Shown here one piece after another: positions 33,401 to 45,173 of a stretch of DNA of 64,000 nucleotides (within the stretch, counting starts at the first letter, position 1; each line of letters opens with the position of its first letter). Origin of the DNA: Puccinia triticina (Eukaryota; Basidiomycota; Pucciniomycetes; Pucciniales; Pucciniaceae); the NCBI RefSeq assembly GCF_026914185.1, contig NC_070560.1:4889501-4953500 (forward strand), in the 5' to 3' direction. The notes below the pieces were generated by a model, which was given only the letters and a program-made list of their open reading frames with translations, did no database searches and had not been told where the DNA came from. The position numbers and the translations under genes are program-made.

Positions 33401-33861
33401 AGGGGGAGTAAACTGTCAGGGGCAGTGACTTGCCAGAGACCAAAATGCCACAAGGAACTCACAATTTGGCCGCAGCCGACGGCTACAAGAGGCCACCGTT
33501 TGCGCTGTTGGTACTCTCAGATACGCTTGTCTGACGCTTCACAGGACCTGTGAATCGGAACATCAGACCTTCTTGATGACGGGAGAGACCGATGAATTTA
33601 TGGATTAGACATACCCTTGCCCTCTCGATTTCTTATGGCGTTCCAGGTTGCAAAGACATCTGGCACGGCCCATCGAGGGAGCTTCATGTCACCGGCGTTG
33701 GCATACAACTTCTGCTGAAACAGGAAGGCCTGGTCAAGATGGATCCCACAGTTCGAAACAGCATGTGACCCGTCCACAGTACGCTGCATTTCGACATCAA
33801 CAAGTGTTTGCTTTTCTTGCAGCCACAGTAGTTGTAGAGGAGTAAAGCTATGATCTTGCAT
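30404..33861 (-). CDS. Unknown multi-exon protein of the CACTA element (minus strand)
   Basis: Several minus-strand blocks look coding and are bounded by splice-like sites. They are 33861-33613 (MQDHSFTPLQLLWLQEKQTL...), about 33190-32940 (DDVRSSFRMLAELGENHEFG), 32498-32106 (MAAFVRTLLQLVFSPKK), about 32070-31740 (GAGAFKLFFIDPVEAHNSS) and 30697-30410 (MSWRSDEFTRFAQQLDTIY). Exon joins were not resolved. A pyrimidine-rich stretch (30810-31690) interrupts the series and may be an insertion or a long intron. Two CGGCCG palindromes (32664, 32795) lie inside the span. No domain is recognised. The model is tentative, and two adjacent genes are possible. Confidence 0.35.
30810..31690. other. Pyrimidine-rich non-coding stretch
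   Basis: C/T-rich sequence with many CCCTTTT and TCACCC runs, of different composition from its surroundings, lying between probable exons of the minus-strand gene. No terminal repeats or coding frames were recognised. Confidence 0.35.
32664..32703. repeat. CGGCCG-centred palindrome P1
   Basis: 40-bp imperfect palindrome; arms start ATGTCCACCGTGACGTT and meet at CGGCCG (32681-32686). First of seven related sites within the CACTA element. Confidence 0.9.
32795..32838. repeat. CGGCCG-centred palindrome P2, perfect over 44 bp
   Basis: Arms CAATGTCCACCGTGACGTT and the exact inverse around CGGCCG (32814-32819). Every base pairs across 44 positions. It is 112 bp from P1, same family. Confidence 0.93.
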
Positions 33862-34430
33862 GACTTAGCAGCTGGAAAATGAGGTGGAAATGACAGGAGG
33901 ATAGATGATGCTCAGTGGGGCAGATTTTATAGAGGTATCAGGGAGGCTTGCGGACACCAGATTGTCCTCAGCTGATGTTTGTCAGAATTGTGGCTCACAT
34001 TTTAACCCTGAACGTCACCACCATGCTTGCCGCTCAGTTGAGTGCGGAGGAGCTGTTGGGGATACAGCGGGGAAAGCAAAGCTGGCTCTAGATCTGACTT
34101 CACGCAACTAATTCAGCGGCCTACTTTGTAAGTCCAATGTAGTTCGGCGTCTGAAAAAGAATTGTGGTGTTAGAAGACAAGAGAAGAATGGCAATTGAGA
34201 GGGAGAGTTGTCACAGCTGCGCCAAGCCTCACCGTCCACGCGTGTGGCGGGGTTGATCCATGGATATACAGTGATGGGAGAACAGTTGAGTTGAGGTGGT
34301 CGTGCAAGAAGTGCAGACTTCCCTGCCTTGCCTGCAGCACTTCGGTTAGGTTGTGCAGCCACAGACTCCTGTCCCTCCATCAACCTGCTCAATTGCTAAC
34401 AAAGATAGCCAGACATCTGACACGTGATCA

Positions 34431-37400
34431 GTGGAATCGACAAGGCCGATGGGCAACCGAGGTGTGTACGTCTGTCTCTGCACGCAGTATGGCTGTGACA
34501 AGACTCAGCACAAAGAGGACGGACAAGGCATTGTGCCTGGACGAGTTTTGACGCATTGGGTGTTTCAAGTCCATCAGTCAAAGATGTCCTTCGAGGAATC
34601 CAAGCGCTCTGCTTCTGCATGCGGAGACGCGGGACCTTCAAATGAAAGTGTTGTAAGTCTGAACAGTCAGGTGTTCCTGTTGGCAGGAGATACTGATCTA
34701 CCCTCTTCATAGCGCGTTCCTGTTGAATCTGCGCCTGCCTCAACCGAACCGACTGGCAGTGCAGTCACCACCATTGTTCTGAATGAAGCTTTTTGCAAAC
34801 AGGTGATGCTTCAATTGGTGTCCTCTGTGTTTGCAAACAAGCTCAGTAAAGGTGCCGCGGTGGATTTCTTGAAGGCTGTCCGGGCAAACGTGATCCTTCT
34901 CGCGCAAATCTGGAGTGGGAAAACTTCAACTATCATCAATCCACACAAAATTCTCCAGCAGATCCCCAAGACTCAGGAAGCCGTTTTCCACCGCCTGGGG
35001 TTGAATCCAATCCTCACGAGCTGTATATGCTGCCCAAAATGCTTTGCACTGTACTCCACAGATGCAAAGCCTGGGAGCAACCCGCCACGATGCACTCAGC
35101 CTTTTCTATCGCCTAAGCAGGGTTTTTGCAAGTGGGCCAAGTCCGAGAATATCACGCCAAAATGTGATGAAGCACTCTTCAAGGTCAACATCAACAAGAG
35201 CGGAGCTGTCGTCCCAGTCCGGAAATTCTCCTACGTCTCACTGCAATCGTGGCTGAAGAGCCGGCTGCTGCACCCTCCGTTTGAAGCCTTGCTGGATTCG
35301 TCTTTGGCCGCAAACCACCGGCGCAACGACGAACCAATGGAGGATGTGTGGCATGGCCGGGTTTGGCAAGAATTTGAGGATAGTAATGATGGTACAGGAA
35401 GATATACGGAACATTCTGGTAACCTTGTGTTCAGTCTCTATCTCGACTGGTTCATCCCAGAAGGAAGCTCCAATCTTGGAAAGCACACGACAATTGGCGC
35501 CATTACGTTAGTTTGCCTGAACCTACCTCTGACTCATTGATACAGGTTGGAGAATATCTTTCTCTTCGGGATCATCCCAGGCCCGGTGGAGCCTAAACTG
35601 GAACAGATCAACCACATACTTCGCCCTCTAGTCACGGAGCTGCAGCAATTTTGGAAGGGGGTCTGGTTTGAATCAACTCCCCTTCATCCAACCGGTAGAA
35701 ATGTTCGTGCTGTAATTTTCCCACTGATTGCGGACCTACCTGCCCTGCGCAAGACGGCTGGATTTGGAAGTCATGCCGCCACTCTCTTCTGTTCTTTTTG
35801 TCTTCTCAATAAAAACGACCTAGACAAGACAGATCCCGCCAAATTTCCTTCACGGACTGACGAGTTCCACCGGCAACTCGCAGACGCGTGGTTGCAGATC
35901 CAAAACTTCACAGAGAGGAAGGCATTTGCCAAGGCGAATGGTGCAAGATGGAGTGTACTCAACGAGCTCCCCTATTGGCGACCGGTTCAGCACTGTTCAA
36001 TCAAATTGATGCACGCGTTGGTGCTGGGTGACCTGAAAGATCACAGCATGCGATTCCTGAATCTGCCTGCAGCTGGAGCGCAACTGAACAAGATTCAGGA
36101 GCTAGACCAAGCATGGCAGAATGACGACGTGTATAAGGAGCCGCCTTTTGCTGAGAAGCTGCGATCTGGAAAGCGTTCCAAGGGGAAAAGAAAAATGGCA
36201 GACAATGCAAGCGAAATCAATTATACACCTGAACACAAACGACCTACTAAGAGGACCCGTAGAACTCTTGTTGAGGTGCATGGTGGAAGCGCAAAGGATC
36301 AATGTCCCTCAGCTCACGCGGAGACTCGTGGCAGTGGCGCAAACTCAGACACCTCATCTAGTCATTCCTATTCGCTACGGCTGAGGAAGAAGACTCTATA
36401 CACCGAGTGTGAGGAGGATGAAGACCCTGAATCAGAAGAAGGAGGAGGAAGCGATAGTACGGTGAAGGGGGGAAACTGCACACAGAGGCCTCCTTGTGAA
36501 GAAAACAATGATTGTCCCCGATTGTTGCCAGAAGAACTGGATATTGTTTGTCGAACTATCCTTCACACCGTGTTGCCCACCTGGATTGACAGAGTGCCCC
36601 AAAACTTGGGATCGGCTAATCATGGCTCCTTGAAGGCGGCAGAATGGCTGCTCCTTTACAAGGTCTACTACACCATCGCCCTAATACCTCTTTGGGTACA
36701 AGCACTGGAAGGTGCTGCGACCACAGAAAGCAGCCGCAGAGTCTCTCTGCTGTTAGAATCGACCACCACCCTTTCTCAGGTGGCTCATTTCATAACCCTG
36801 CCCAGAATACGAGCGCAGGACTTGAATGAGCTTGAAAGCCTCATCTGTCAGTACCGCAAATGTTTACGGAGCGGGTGGCCCTCAAAACCAAGCAAACCTA
36901 ATTTGCATATGACCCAGCATTTCTCCGACGTTATCCAAAGGTTTGGTCCGCCTCGGTCGACTGCAGCATGGGCTCAAGAGCGTATGAATGGCATGCTACA
37001 GAGGTTGCCAACCAACCACCATCTTGGTCAGTTGTTTTTTATGTTGGTCTCTGACTTGACGATTCCCCCGTTTTGCTAACCACACAATCCTATATTCTTG
37101 CAGAAGACATCCCTAAGACACTGCTTACAAAGTGGCATCTCAACTCAACCCTCCATTCTCTCCAGCAAGACCCAAGCTATGTAAACACGTTGGTGGCAGA
37201 GGAGGTAGAACTAGGGCTCCCGAAGATGTTTGACCTTGAGCAGGTGGTGTTTGTCAAATGGAAAAGGATGGTTGCTGCACAACTTATGGCACGCACTCCG
37301 CCAGGAATGAAACCGGCACACGTCAGATTGGTCCCCACAGTGGAGAAAGTTAAAACTGTTCGAGTCAACAGGAAGACAGTCACCACAAAGGAGGTTCACG

Positions 37401-37829
37401 AGGGAAACTCCTTAGTGGAGTTCTACCTTGGCAAAGATCAACGTTTTGGTGAGGTCGTGAATATCTTCCGCTCCAACCAATCACCAGACGTAACATGGCT
37501 TGTAGTGAAGCCAATCAGGGAACTACATAGGAGTCAGGACCCATATCGCGACTATCCCGATCTCAACTGCCGCTTAATTGAGGCTGACAAGGAGGCAAGC
37601 GCGGTGATTCACAGTGACCTTCTCATTGGTCATGTTGCGATTATGAGGCACGCTGCCGGAACATTTGGACTGGCCCAAGAAACCATCAGTGCTGTTGGTC
37701 TAGGGACCTTGGTAAGTCACTCGGCATGTGCATTCTTCCAAAGAGATATGCACTCATCCTGATTGTGGCTGTTTGGTCCATATTTGCCTGGTCTAGGGGT
37801 GGGAAGGCCTCGGTGATGAGTCAGCTTAG
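34431..37829 (+). CDS. tnp2-type CACTA transposase
   Basis: Five exons (34431-34652, 34713-35506, 35546-37026, 37104-37711, 37797-37829) join in frame to 1045 residues. The N-terminus has a Cys/His-rich segment VYVCLCTQYGCDKTQH. The tnp2 (Transposase_21) core includes CICCPKCFALY, SLYLDWFIPEGSS (first catalytic Asp position of the family), LENIFLFGIIPGPVEP, PLIADLPALRKTAGF (second Asp) and FCSFCLL. A basic, acidic low-complexity insert (KRSKGKRKM to EDEDPESEEGGG) follows. Then come SKPNLHMTQHFSDVIQRFGP and AWAQERMNGMLQRLPTNHH, matching the C-terminal ERxNGxLQ motif. A final domain has ELHRSQDPYRDYPDLNCRL. The protein is expected to bind the 49-bp ends and catalyse cut-and-paste. Frame integrity across four introns suggests function. 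Confidence 0.9.
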
Positions 37830-38213
37830 TGGATAGTTGAACTACGCAGTGTCCACACATGGCTCATCAGTTGGGCAATGCAGGCAAGCCATTCGGTACA
37901 ACCCTTTGTGATGTTTTTGACGGGATCCCGTTCCCCGCACCCAGCTTATCTCCAACAAAGACCAAACGGCCTCCAAGTTGTATTGCATGCCTGCTTGACG
38001 TGTGTCTGAAATCTCGATAGATGTAGAAATTCAGACCCACTTCAGACACACCGTCCCCCATCCTGATGCTCCATCCTTTCCTCGCACTCGAATTGTACAT
38101 GTAGACTTATACACCCCCTGCCTATTTGTCTACACCAACGTGATCAGTCCTTCTACTTTGCTTTGAGTGTGTCTTTGCACTTGCCCACCAGCAACCATTT
38201 TGACCCTTCAAAT

Positions 38214-39898
38214 ATGAGTACCAACGATGCTACTTCGGCCGAACAACCTGGAAGCAATGCCAATGGAGACTCTCTTCCTGGGCATGACAAGGGTTGGATC
38301 GGCTTGTCCCTGAATTTCAACAGCGGAGCACCGCCGCCCCGGGTGAAACAGTGATGCAGACCGATCAGCAAGGCTTGTGGAGTTCTACTGTTCAGAAAAC
38401 TTGGATAAAGTGACTGACTTCCTCATTATTTGTGTGCAGACCCCAATGCCACCGCTGCGGCTCAGCTTCCCGCTGACCTTGACGACCCCTTGCGCTTGGA
38501 TCCCGAGTTTGTTGTTGCCAACGCCAGGAAAGCTCGCAATCAGGCTGAAGAGCATGAGAGCAAGCGGCGATCATCCCGGCGTGTGAGGGGAATTGCAGCA
38601 AAGGCACCTCTCCCGGAGCACTACGACAAGTTCTCGAGAAGTATCCAAAATTTTGTCAAGTTCTTTCTTGGTCAGCCGGAGAAACCTCAAGACTACCCTC
38701 AAGCGCCAACTCCCGAGGAACTGGCCGGCCAACATTGGGTGGAGAAGAGGAGTGCGGTCATCAACAAGCAACTCAACAGGGTGCGCAAAGCTCTCGTTGG
38801 CAGACCAGCAGCCGAGATCAATTATTATGTCGGGGTCGCTGAGAAGGAAATCCGGCGCAACATTCCGTTACCGCCATTCACTCCTGCGGTCTCAAAAGCT
38901 ACGGGCAAAAGCGTTCGTCCCATCAGTCCTCACACTAAATCCGAAGTCGAGAGGGCAATGGCCTTGTCGGGTATCTCCAGAGTCACATTTCAATGGGATG
39001 TCGGCCACACCGGCAATACTTTGTCATGGAACTCAGCTGTCATTGAGGTCTTAGCATCAAAGGCCGTTGAGTGGATGCGGCGCACGGCACCCATCACAGA
39101 CACCCAAGCAGGTCAGGCGCCTGGAATCCTTGGCCGGTGGCTTGCAACCAAATCACGCAAAATGCGAGATTTTCAGAACATGAATGTCGAGGAATACAAC
39201 AAGTTGAAGAGCGCTAAATCCACCAAGGAGCAATACATGCGATGGCGGAAGAAGGTAAATAATGACTTGCAATCATTTTCCTTGCTCCCCTCAAATGGTG
39301 GTTAAGCTAAATGTCGGTGTTTTGACAGATTAAGGATAACCGATGTGCTATCGCGGCAAGAGTCTTTGAAAAGAACATCCAACTGGCGCATATCGTGGAG
39401 CAGAGAGAGTGCGGATCTGATATTGAAGATGGGCCGGACAAAGGCGCACCGATTACACTCATCCCGGACTGGCGTAGCGACGACCTTACCACAATCTTAC
39501 ACCATCTTGACAAGATGGTTATGGCTCGCGCAGAACACCCCAAAACGATTGCTGCAAACAACAAAATCTACCGACGCTCCGCACGGAACTTCAAAACTAC
39601 TAAAGGGATCGTTGGCGTCCCACGCGGTCTGCCTCTCGACTGTTACAGCCCAATCTACTGGAATAAGCTAGGTTCATTCAAACAAGAGACCATCTCTAAG
39701 GTCCCAGCCATCGGTCTAAATGTGATTGCTAGGAGCATGCAACAAAAGTGCTCCCGTCAAGTTGGCCCCAGTAATCCACCGGGTAGCGCGCCTCACAACC
39801 CCGATCTATCCAACGCTGGACCCCGCCATTCTGGGGGAGGGGGGGCAGGCGGAGATTCGACCGACGCACCTGGCGGCTCCATGCAAATGGATGCATGA
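38214..39898 (+). CDS. Unknown CACTA-encoded protein A
   Basis: Two clear exons are 38440-39254 and 39329-39898 (intron GTAAAT...TTGACAG; frame kept), encoding about 460 residues. The first has a basic helix (KRRSSRRVRG), then HYDKFSRSIQNFVKFFLGQP and GRWLATKSRKMRDFQN. The second has IKDNRCAIAARVFEKNIQ and a Gly-rich tail SGGGGAGGDS. A likely first exon begins at 38214 (MSTNDATSAEQPGS) with a donor at 38343, but its phase is off by one relative to exon 2, so that join is uncertain. No known domain is recognised. Its place right after the transposase suggests an accessory DNA-binding role like plant TnpA (speculative). Confidence 0.6.
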
Positions 39899-40223
39899 CT
39901 GACTGCCATAGTTGATTCCGTGTTCTGAATGCCATAACCTTACATGTCTTGATGATTATCACAGTGTTACAACTTATGCCCCCTTGTCCCTTGTTAGCTC
40001 GCTCATGGTTGATGACAGAAACAGTGAAATTCTGGTCCCCAGCTCCCCCGTGGCCGATTGCCTGTGGAGCCCTGACATGTGCCTCTGAGCTTGAATGCAT
40101 GTGATGTTAGGAGCATGTACCCTGTCCCCTAAGTCAAGAGTGAGATCTGGTTGGCTGGCTCCATGTCGGGCTCCAACCTTCTGGTGGAAGACGATCATAC
40201 AAGCAGGCCTGCACGCAGTCGGA

Positions 40224-40261
40224 TGTCCACCGCGACGTTCGGCCGAACATCACGGTGGACA
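40224..40261. repeat. CGGCCG-centred palindrome P3
   Basis: Imperfect palindrome of the GACGTTCGGCCGAAC subtype (like P1 and P2), in the gap between unknown protein A and unknown protein B genes. Confidence 0.88.
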
Positions 40262-40447
40262 AGTGAGGACCAGTGGGAAGGTTCAGAATGCCTGCCACCT
40301 TTTGTGTCTACCTCCCTTTCGCCATGGCTGTAGCTTGCTACAGTGGCACAATCATGCTGGCCTGGGTTATGGCTTCCATGAGTTGCAGCTAACCCGTGAG
40401 TCGCGAGTGTCACTGTTGTGGATGGAAGACCATCTGGGAGGTACCTG

Positions 40448-40497
40448 TGCACTTGTCCACCGTCATGTACGGCCGTACGTTGCGGTGGACATGTGCA
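40448..40497. repeat. CGGCCG-centred palindrome P4 (left half of a compound palindrome)
   Basis: 50-bp imperfect palindrome with TGTACGGCCGTAC at the centre (40467-40478). It pairs as a whole with P5, so P4 and P5 form a roughly 108-bp inverted repeat. Confidence 0.88.
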
Positions 40498-40504
40498 GAC
40501 ATGT

Positions 40505-40554
40505 CACACATGTCTACCGCAACGTACGGCCGTGCATGACGGTGGACAAGTGCA
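40505..40554. repeat. CGGCCG-centred palindrome P5 (right half of a compound palindrome)
   Basis: The inverse of P4 with a few changes, centred on 40527-40532. The arms end GGTGGACAAGTGCAC, mirroring the start of P4. Confidence 0.88.
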
Positions 40555-40559
40555 CAGGG

Positions 40560-41357
40560 CGTGTCGTGCGCGACGGACCCATACGCGCAGCAGTTGCCGC
40601 GCACGTGCGGTACTTTGCCAGGCTCTCCACGGACCGCAGGTGGCCAGGCTCCCTTGCATAGGTGGTGCCAGCTGCGCCGCATACAGAGGCATCGATTCAC
40701 TGTAGCACCTCCCGGTCCAGACCCGACGGGTTCCCCTCTGCGTGGCACAGGGGACCTCGTTGACGTGAGTGGGAGCGGGTATCTGGTGAAACTCACGTGT
40801 TGTCCACCGTCATGTACGGCCGTACGTTGCGGTAGACATGTGTGGTAGAGAGGTTGGAATCAAGCGCCTTGCTTCCCATCAATCCCCATCAGCATGCCCA
40901 ATCCTGGAGGAGATGTTGAGCATATCTGCTGTGGCCTTTGGCCCACCACATCCAGTGAATCCCTCAGCCGTGCGACGCATGTGGGACCAGCGCTGACCCA
41001 CTCATGATGATCCATTCTGTGAGCTACACACAGTAGATCGTAGCTGCTCACGTCAGCCCTGTGTCATCAACTCCCAAACAGGCCTTTCTCTAATGTCCAC
41101 CAAACATATTCATGTGAGATTGCGTCAGCGGCGGGTAGAGTGGCAATGGCTGCACCCTCAATGAAAGGTAGGCTGCATGTGCGCACAAAACTCTTGGCCA
41201 CATCACAAAGGACCGGTGCTGTCTATAAAAGCCCCACTCCCAATCACGCTGGCCTCTCCTGTCCCCCATCGCTTCGTCTCATTCTGCTCCGACTCGCCTT
41301 CCCAACGCCTGACACCGCACACACCAACTTCACACGACCAACCTCTCACACCCAACC
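40560..41357 (+). promoter_or_regulatory. Upstream region of unknown gene B
   Basis: Non-coding stretch with palindrome P6. A TATA-like CTATAAAAG lies at 41221-41229, about 130 bp before the ATG at 41358, and is followed by a C/T-rich leader, a common layout for fungal promoters. Confidence 0.5.
40797..40842. repeat. CGGCCG-centred palindrome P6
   Basis: Same subtype as P4 (CATGTACGGCCGTACGTTG), centre 40817-40822, upstream of the unknown protein B gene. Confidence 0.88.
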
Positions 41358-43864
41358 ATGGATGATTCCGAGCAGCCAGGCCTACCAACCTCAAGATCTC
41401 CTGCTGAAGACCCTCCTCGCGCAATGTCATCCACTCCACCTCCGAGTAAGGAGACTTTTTCCTGTCTAGCTAGCCACTCGATCCTGATTGTCTTGTGTCT
41501 ATGTTTGTCATAGCCGAATATGAAGTTGAGCAGAACCTCCCGCCCAAACCACTCCCCGCACCGTCTTTCACGCAATTTGCACTCCAGTCGGCCTTTGGTG
41601 CACCCCAGCGTTTGTTAAATCCTGAGGAATCCATCCTTCGCACTGAAATCCAAGAAATTACCCCGGAAGAATTCAGTCGTTCTATTGAAGCTGCCGCCCG
41701 CTCAACCAAAGAGATCCTTTCCCTTAAGCTTCTCCGCAGCTGTAAACGTATGGCAGAAGAACTTGCAGCTTCTCTCTCCAAAAGAAAACACCGTCAGCCC
41801 CTTCAACATCCCCCCTTGCATCATTGCTGTTCGCTGTTCACTGACACCTCTCTACAATAGGATGGGAAGCCACAGGTGTTGTTTCTGACGATGAGGACAT
41901 CAAAATCACCGACCTCTCCCGAGCCGGCCCCTCAACCGCCAACAAGACTTCCAAATCGCGCCAAAAACCTCGTTCAAGCCGTAAGCCACGCTCCACATCC
42001 ACCAAGGCCGTGAATCTGCTCGCCAGCAACCCAAATAACCCATCGATTGCGTCGGACACGGGCACACGTGACAGTTCCAACCTTCCTCCTGATCGCATGG
42101 CCCCAGCTTCCGCGACTGGCTACCAATCTTTGGCTGGAGTGAGACAACCTCTGACCTCTACACCCCAGACCAGCACGCCGCTCCCGGACATGAACATCGG
42201 TGAAACGCCAAGCACTACGGTACTTTCAGGTGCCAGAACTTTTGAGCCATGGTCTCCTCTCACGTCGCCTGCTTCAAGCAATTCCACCCGGAATGCGGTA
42301 CCGCAAATCGGAACTGTGACATCACCCAATCAAACTTCTCCCAATTCACCTTTGCAACCAAATGACAATCAAAGCGGGCAACGTGCATCTCCTGCTTTGT
42401 TCAACCCCGCGAGTCGCGAAGCTAGTCCTCTTGCCTCGGAGCAGCGTCCAGTACAAACCTCCACCGCAACCACCAGCGCTATCGCCGGTCAGCCACACGA
42501 TGCCACCCCAGACACGGCTGCGGGAAAGCTTACAATCATCAAGTTCGACACAATCCGCGCGCACATCATCAGCATCCACAATACCTTTGAAGGCACCAAA
42601 CCTTCTTGGGCGAAATATCGCACTACTTGGGAATCACTAGCGCCCTTGCTTATCAATTGCGCACACGCCATCCAACCTCAAAGTCCCATCGCGCCATCAA
42701 TCCACCACTTGCAACGCACAGCCAGCTCGTACACTTCATGGATTGAGAGTATCACATCACTGGGTGAGTTTATAGTTGATTCAAGGTCCCTTCTGCCCAG
42801 TCATTTAAACAACCCTCCGTTTTTTCTCAGCCGCACAGTTTTTAGCGCCGTCACAACATGAGCAATGGTATTGCCCAGATCAGATTGACTTTCCCAAGCT
42901 GACCAGTTTTGGCGACAAGGAGAAAAATCTCCCACCAGGCTCCTTCATCTCAACGGTTACCAAGACTAATCATCCAGAATCAGTCCTTGTTTGCTGCCTG
43001 TTCCGCCTCCTGCACCCGCCACAATACGTGCAAATTGAATGGGCCAGGATTATTGCCGCTTCTGTGGAGTTGATGGCGGACAACCTCTTCAAACCACCTC
43101 TAGTCACCTCCAATCCCAGCACCGATCACGTCACTCAGGCTGTAGATGCCCTCTGCTATCTCAACACTGTCAAGAACTCCTCATCCACCTTTACCTCATC
43201 GATTGAGAGTGATAACCCTTTGCCTCCAAGCAAGCAGCGTCTCCACTTGGTTGATGTGCTGCACAAATTCCACAATGTCATCATAGATGTTATCATGGCT
43301 TACATCATATACCAAACTCACTACCTTCGCGAGGCGCCCTTGACCTCAGCTCAGAAGAAGGCAAACAACCGCGCCAATCAACAGCCCCCTCAGGACACAC
43401 CCCAAACAACTGTTGCTAGCACTTCCGACAATCCTTCAGACGTAGCTTGCCTCCCCGAAGACGCCGCCCACCACCTCCAACTATATCAAAAAAAACAAAA
43501 TTATCAGCCACTTATCTATTTCGTCCTTGCGGGAGTACGGGGTCTGTTTGTGACATCGAGGGACCACCGGATTGCAGGAACTTCGGCATGTATGTCATTC
43601 ATCCAAGCGATGTCAATCATCAAACAGCACTCAACAACCATCCACGTGCCCAGAGAACCTATTTGGAAGAATACCTCTGCATATCTGGTCAAGATCTTCT
43701 CTCCAATATTCCAGTCACCGGACAAGATCTGCCCCCTTGCTCACATCAAATTGCCTACACGAATTGAGCTCGCAGAGGTGATATTGAATGATTTCCTCAA
43801 TCAGTGGGAGACCTGGAAACCGAGTTCCCCTTTTCTTCTCCCGCATGCTACTCAGTCTAAGTAA
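41358..43864 (+). CDS. Unknown CACTA-encoded protein B
   Basis: Four exons (41358-41445, 41514-41747, 41861-42763, 42831-43864) join in frame to 752 residues. All introns are short GT-AG. The N-terminus (MDDSEQPGLPTSRSPAEDPP) is disordered, followed by an acidic/helical block LRTEIQEITPEEFSRSIEAA. Next is a basic Ser/Arg stretch (SKSRQKPRSSRKPRSTSTK, likely a nuclear signal), a long Ser/Thr/Pro-rich linker, and a C-terminal helical domain with FRLLHPPQYVQIEWARII, RLHLVDVLHKFHNVIIDVIM and YQPLIYFVLAGVRGLFVTSR. No family is recognised. Clean exon structure and a good upstream TATA suggest it is expressed. Function unknown; retention inside the transposon suggests a role in its life cycle or a captured host gene. 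Confidence 0.7.
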
Positions 43865-44268
43865 AGGTTCCACGATGGGCCATGTGTTGTGTATTTGCCA
43901 GTTATCTCACTCATTTGCTTCCCGTTGTACATACTCTCAAGACCTGTACCTTCTGGTTTTCCACTGCCACCCTTATCACATATGTGTGCCTGTGCCGTCA
44001 CAAAATGCAGCAGCGCACTAAATCCTCTGACCCTTAGTGGTCCTTGCGCTTCCTATCAAGGCACATGCCCTATGCTCAGGATTACGGTAAGCCTCTGCCA
44101 GACGAAAGGAACTGTGAGGATTCCATTTCATAAAATCATGGTCTGGTAGTTTCAGCCCTTGGATGTGTGTCTGAGCACCGCATGCAACCAGAACTGCAGT
44201 GCATGGCCTGAATTACCCGCCGTCGAGCTTGAACAGACAATAACAGGGGGTGATAGTAGGAATAGATA

Positions 44269-45173
44269 TTATAATGACCCGGGCAGGGTAAGACTCCTCC
44301 ACTGAAAAACCCTATCCCAACCAAGTCTTACGCCCTCTTCTCCCTCTTTTGCCTGATCCTCGACGGTTTCTGCCAATCTTTGAATTTGAGCTTGAATCGT
44401 GTGCTGGGATGGTTCCTCAAGTTGTAGGGGCTCTTCTGGGAGCGGGTTATCTTTGAAGCGTGCTCCACCTGCCAACAACGCACTGTCAGCCAACAGACTC
44501 TGAGACAAAAGCTGACTGCACTCACACCCAACGCAAGTAAGCTGCTTCCCGACAGTGATGCTTGACCTGCCACACCGCCAAACCTGATGTAATCACCTCG
44601 TCTAGTAGTCTGAAAGATCCCGTGGGCTTGTGCGCTGGTTGCCGCAAGCATGATTCGACCAAGTTTAGACTAGCCCAATCACCGTCAGCACATGTTCACT
44701 TCAGTAGCTCCGGAATAACCAGAAATATGCTGCTTGAAAATGCTGACCTGACTCTTGGCCTGATCCACAACTTCCACAGACCCCACACAGCCAACAATTG
44801 GATTGATGTGGACCTTGACAACATAGACCGTGCCAACAGCGTGTGCATGTTGAAATTCGTGAGCAAGAGGAAAGTGTCCCCGGTGAACCTGCCAGTTGAG
44901 CCGCTCCACACGAATGACTGGGTGACTGGCTCCAGATCGAACAAATAGTTGGCCAGAAAAAAATAATTGAGTGCAGAAGTCGTATAGTATGGGTGGAACC
45001 GTTGCCCCTGAAGACTTGAGGACAACCTCATACTCTTGGTAGGCTGCGAATGAGGATTCAGGAGGGAGCTGATGAGACACAAGGCAAGTTCGGATGTGTA
45101 ACTCGTCTCCAACACATTCTATCCGGGTGCAATCGGTGTTGGCGAGATGAATATTCCCGGCGACTTCAATCAT
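44269..45173 (-). CDS. Unknown CACTA-encoded protein C (minus strand)
   Basis: The first block starts at 45173 (MIEVAGNIHLANTDCTRIEC) and runs to about 44700, with beta-rich looking sequence (HVINPIV-type stretches). A second block (44669-44530) reads GRIMLAATSAQAHGIFQ to LLALG. A GT-AG intron (GTGAGTGCAG to TTGGCAG) then joins in frame to GGARFKDNPLPEEPLQLEE and a coiled coil IQAQIQRLAETVEDQAKEG. The apparent first intron would be only about 30 bp, unusually short, so that junction is doubtful. The gene is convergent with unknown gene B. No known domain. Confidence 0.5.

Noticed and set aside
38343..38439. Simple intron joining the first exon to the rest of unknown gene A
   Set aside because: Splice sites look fine but the phase is off by one, so I left the first exon uncertain rather than claim it.
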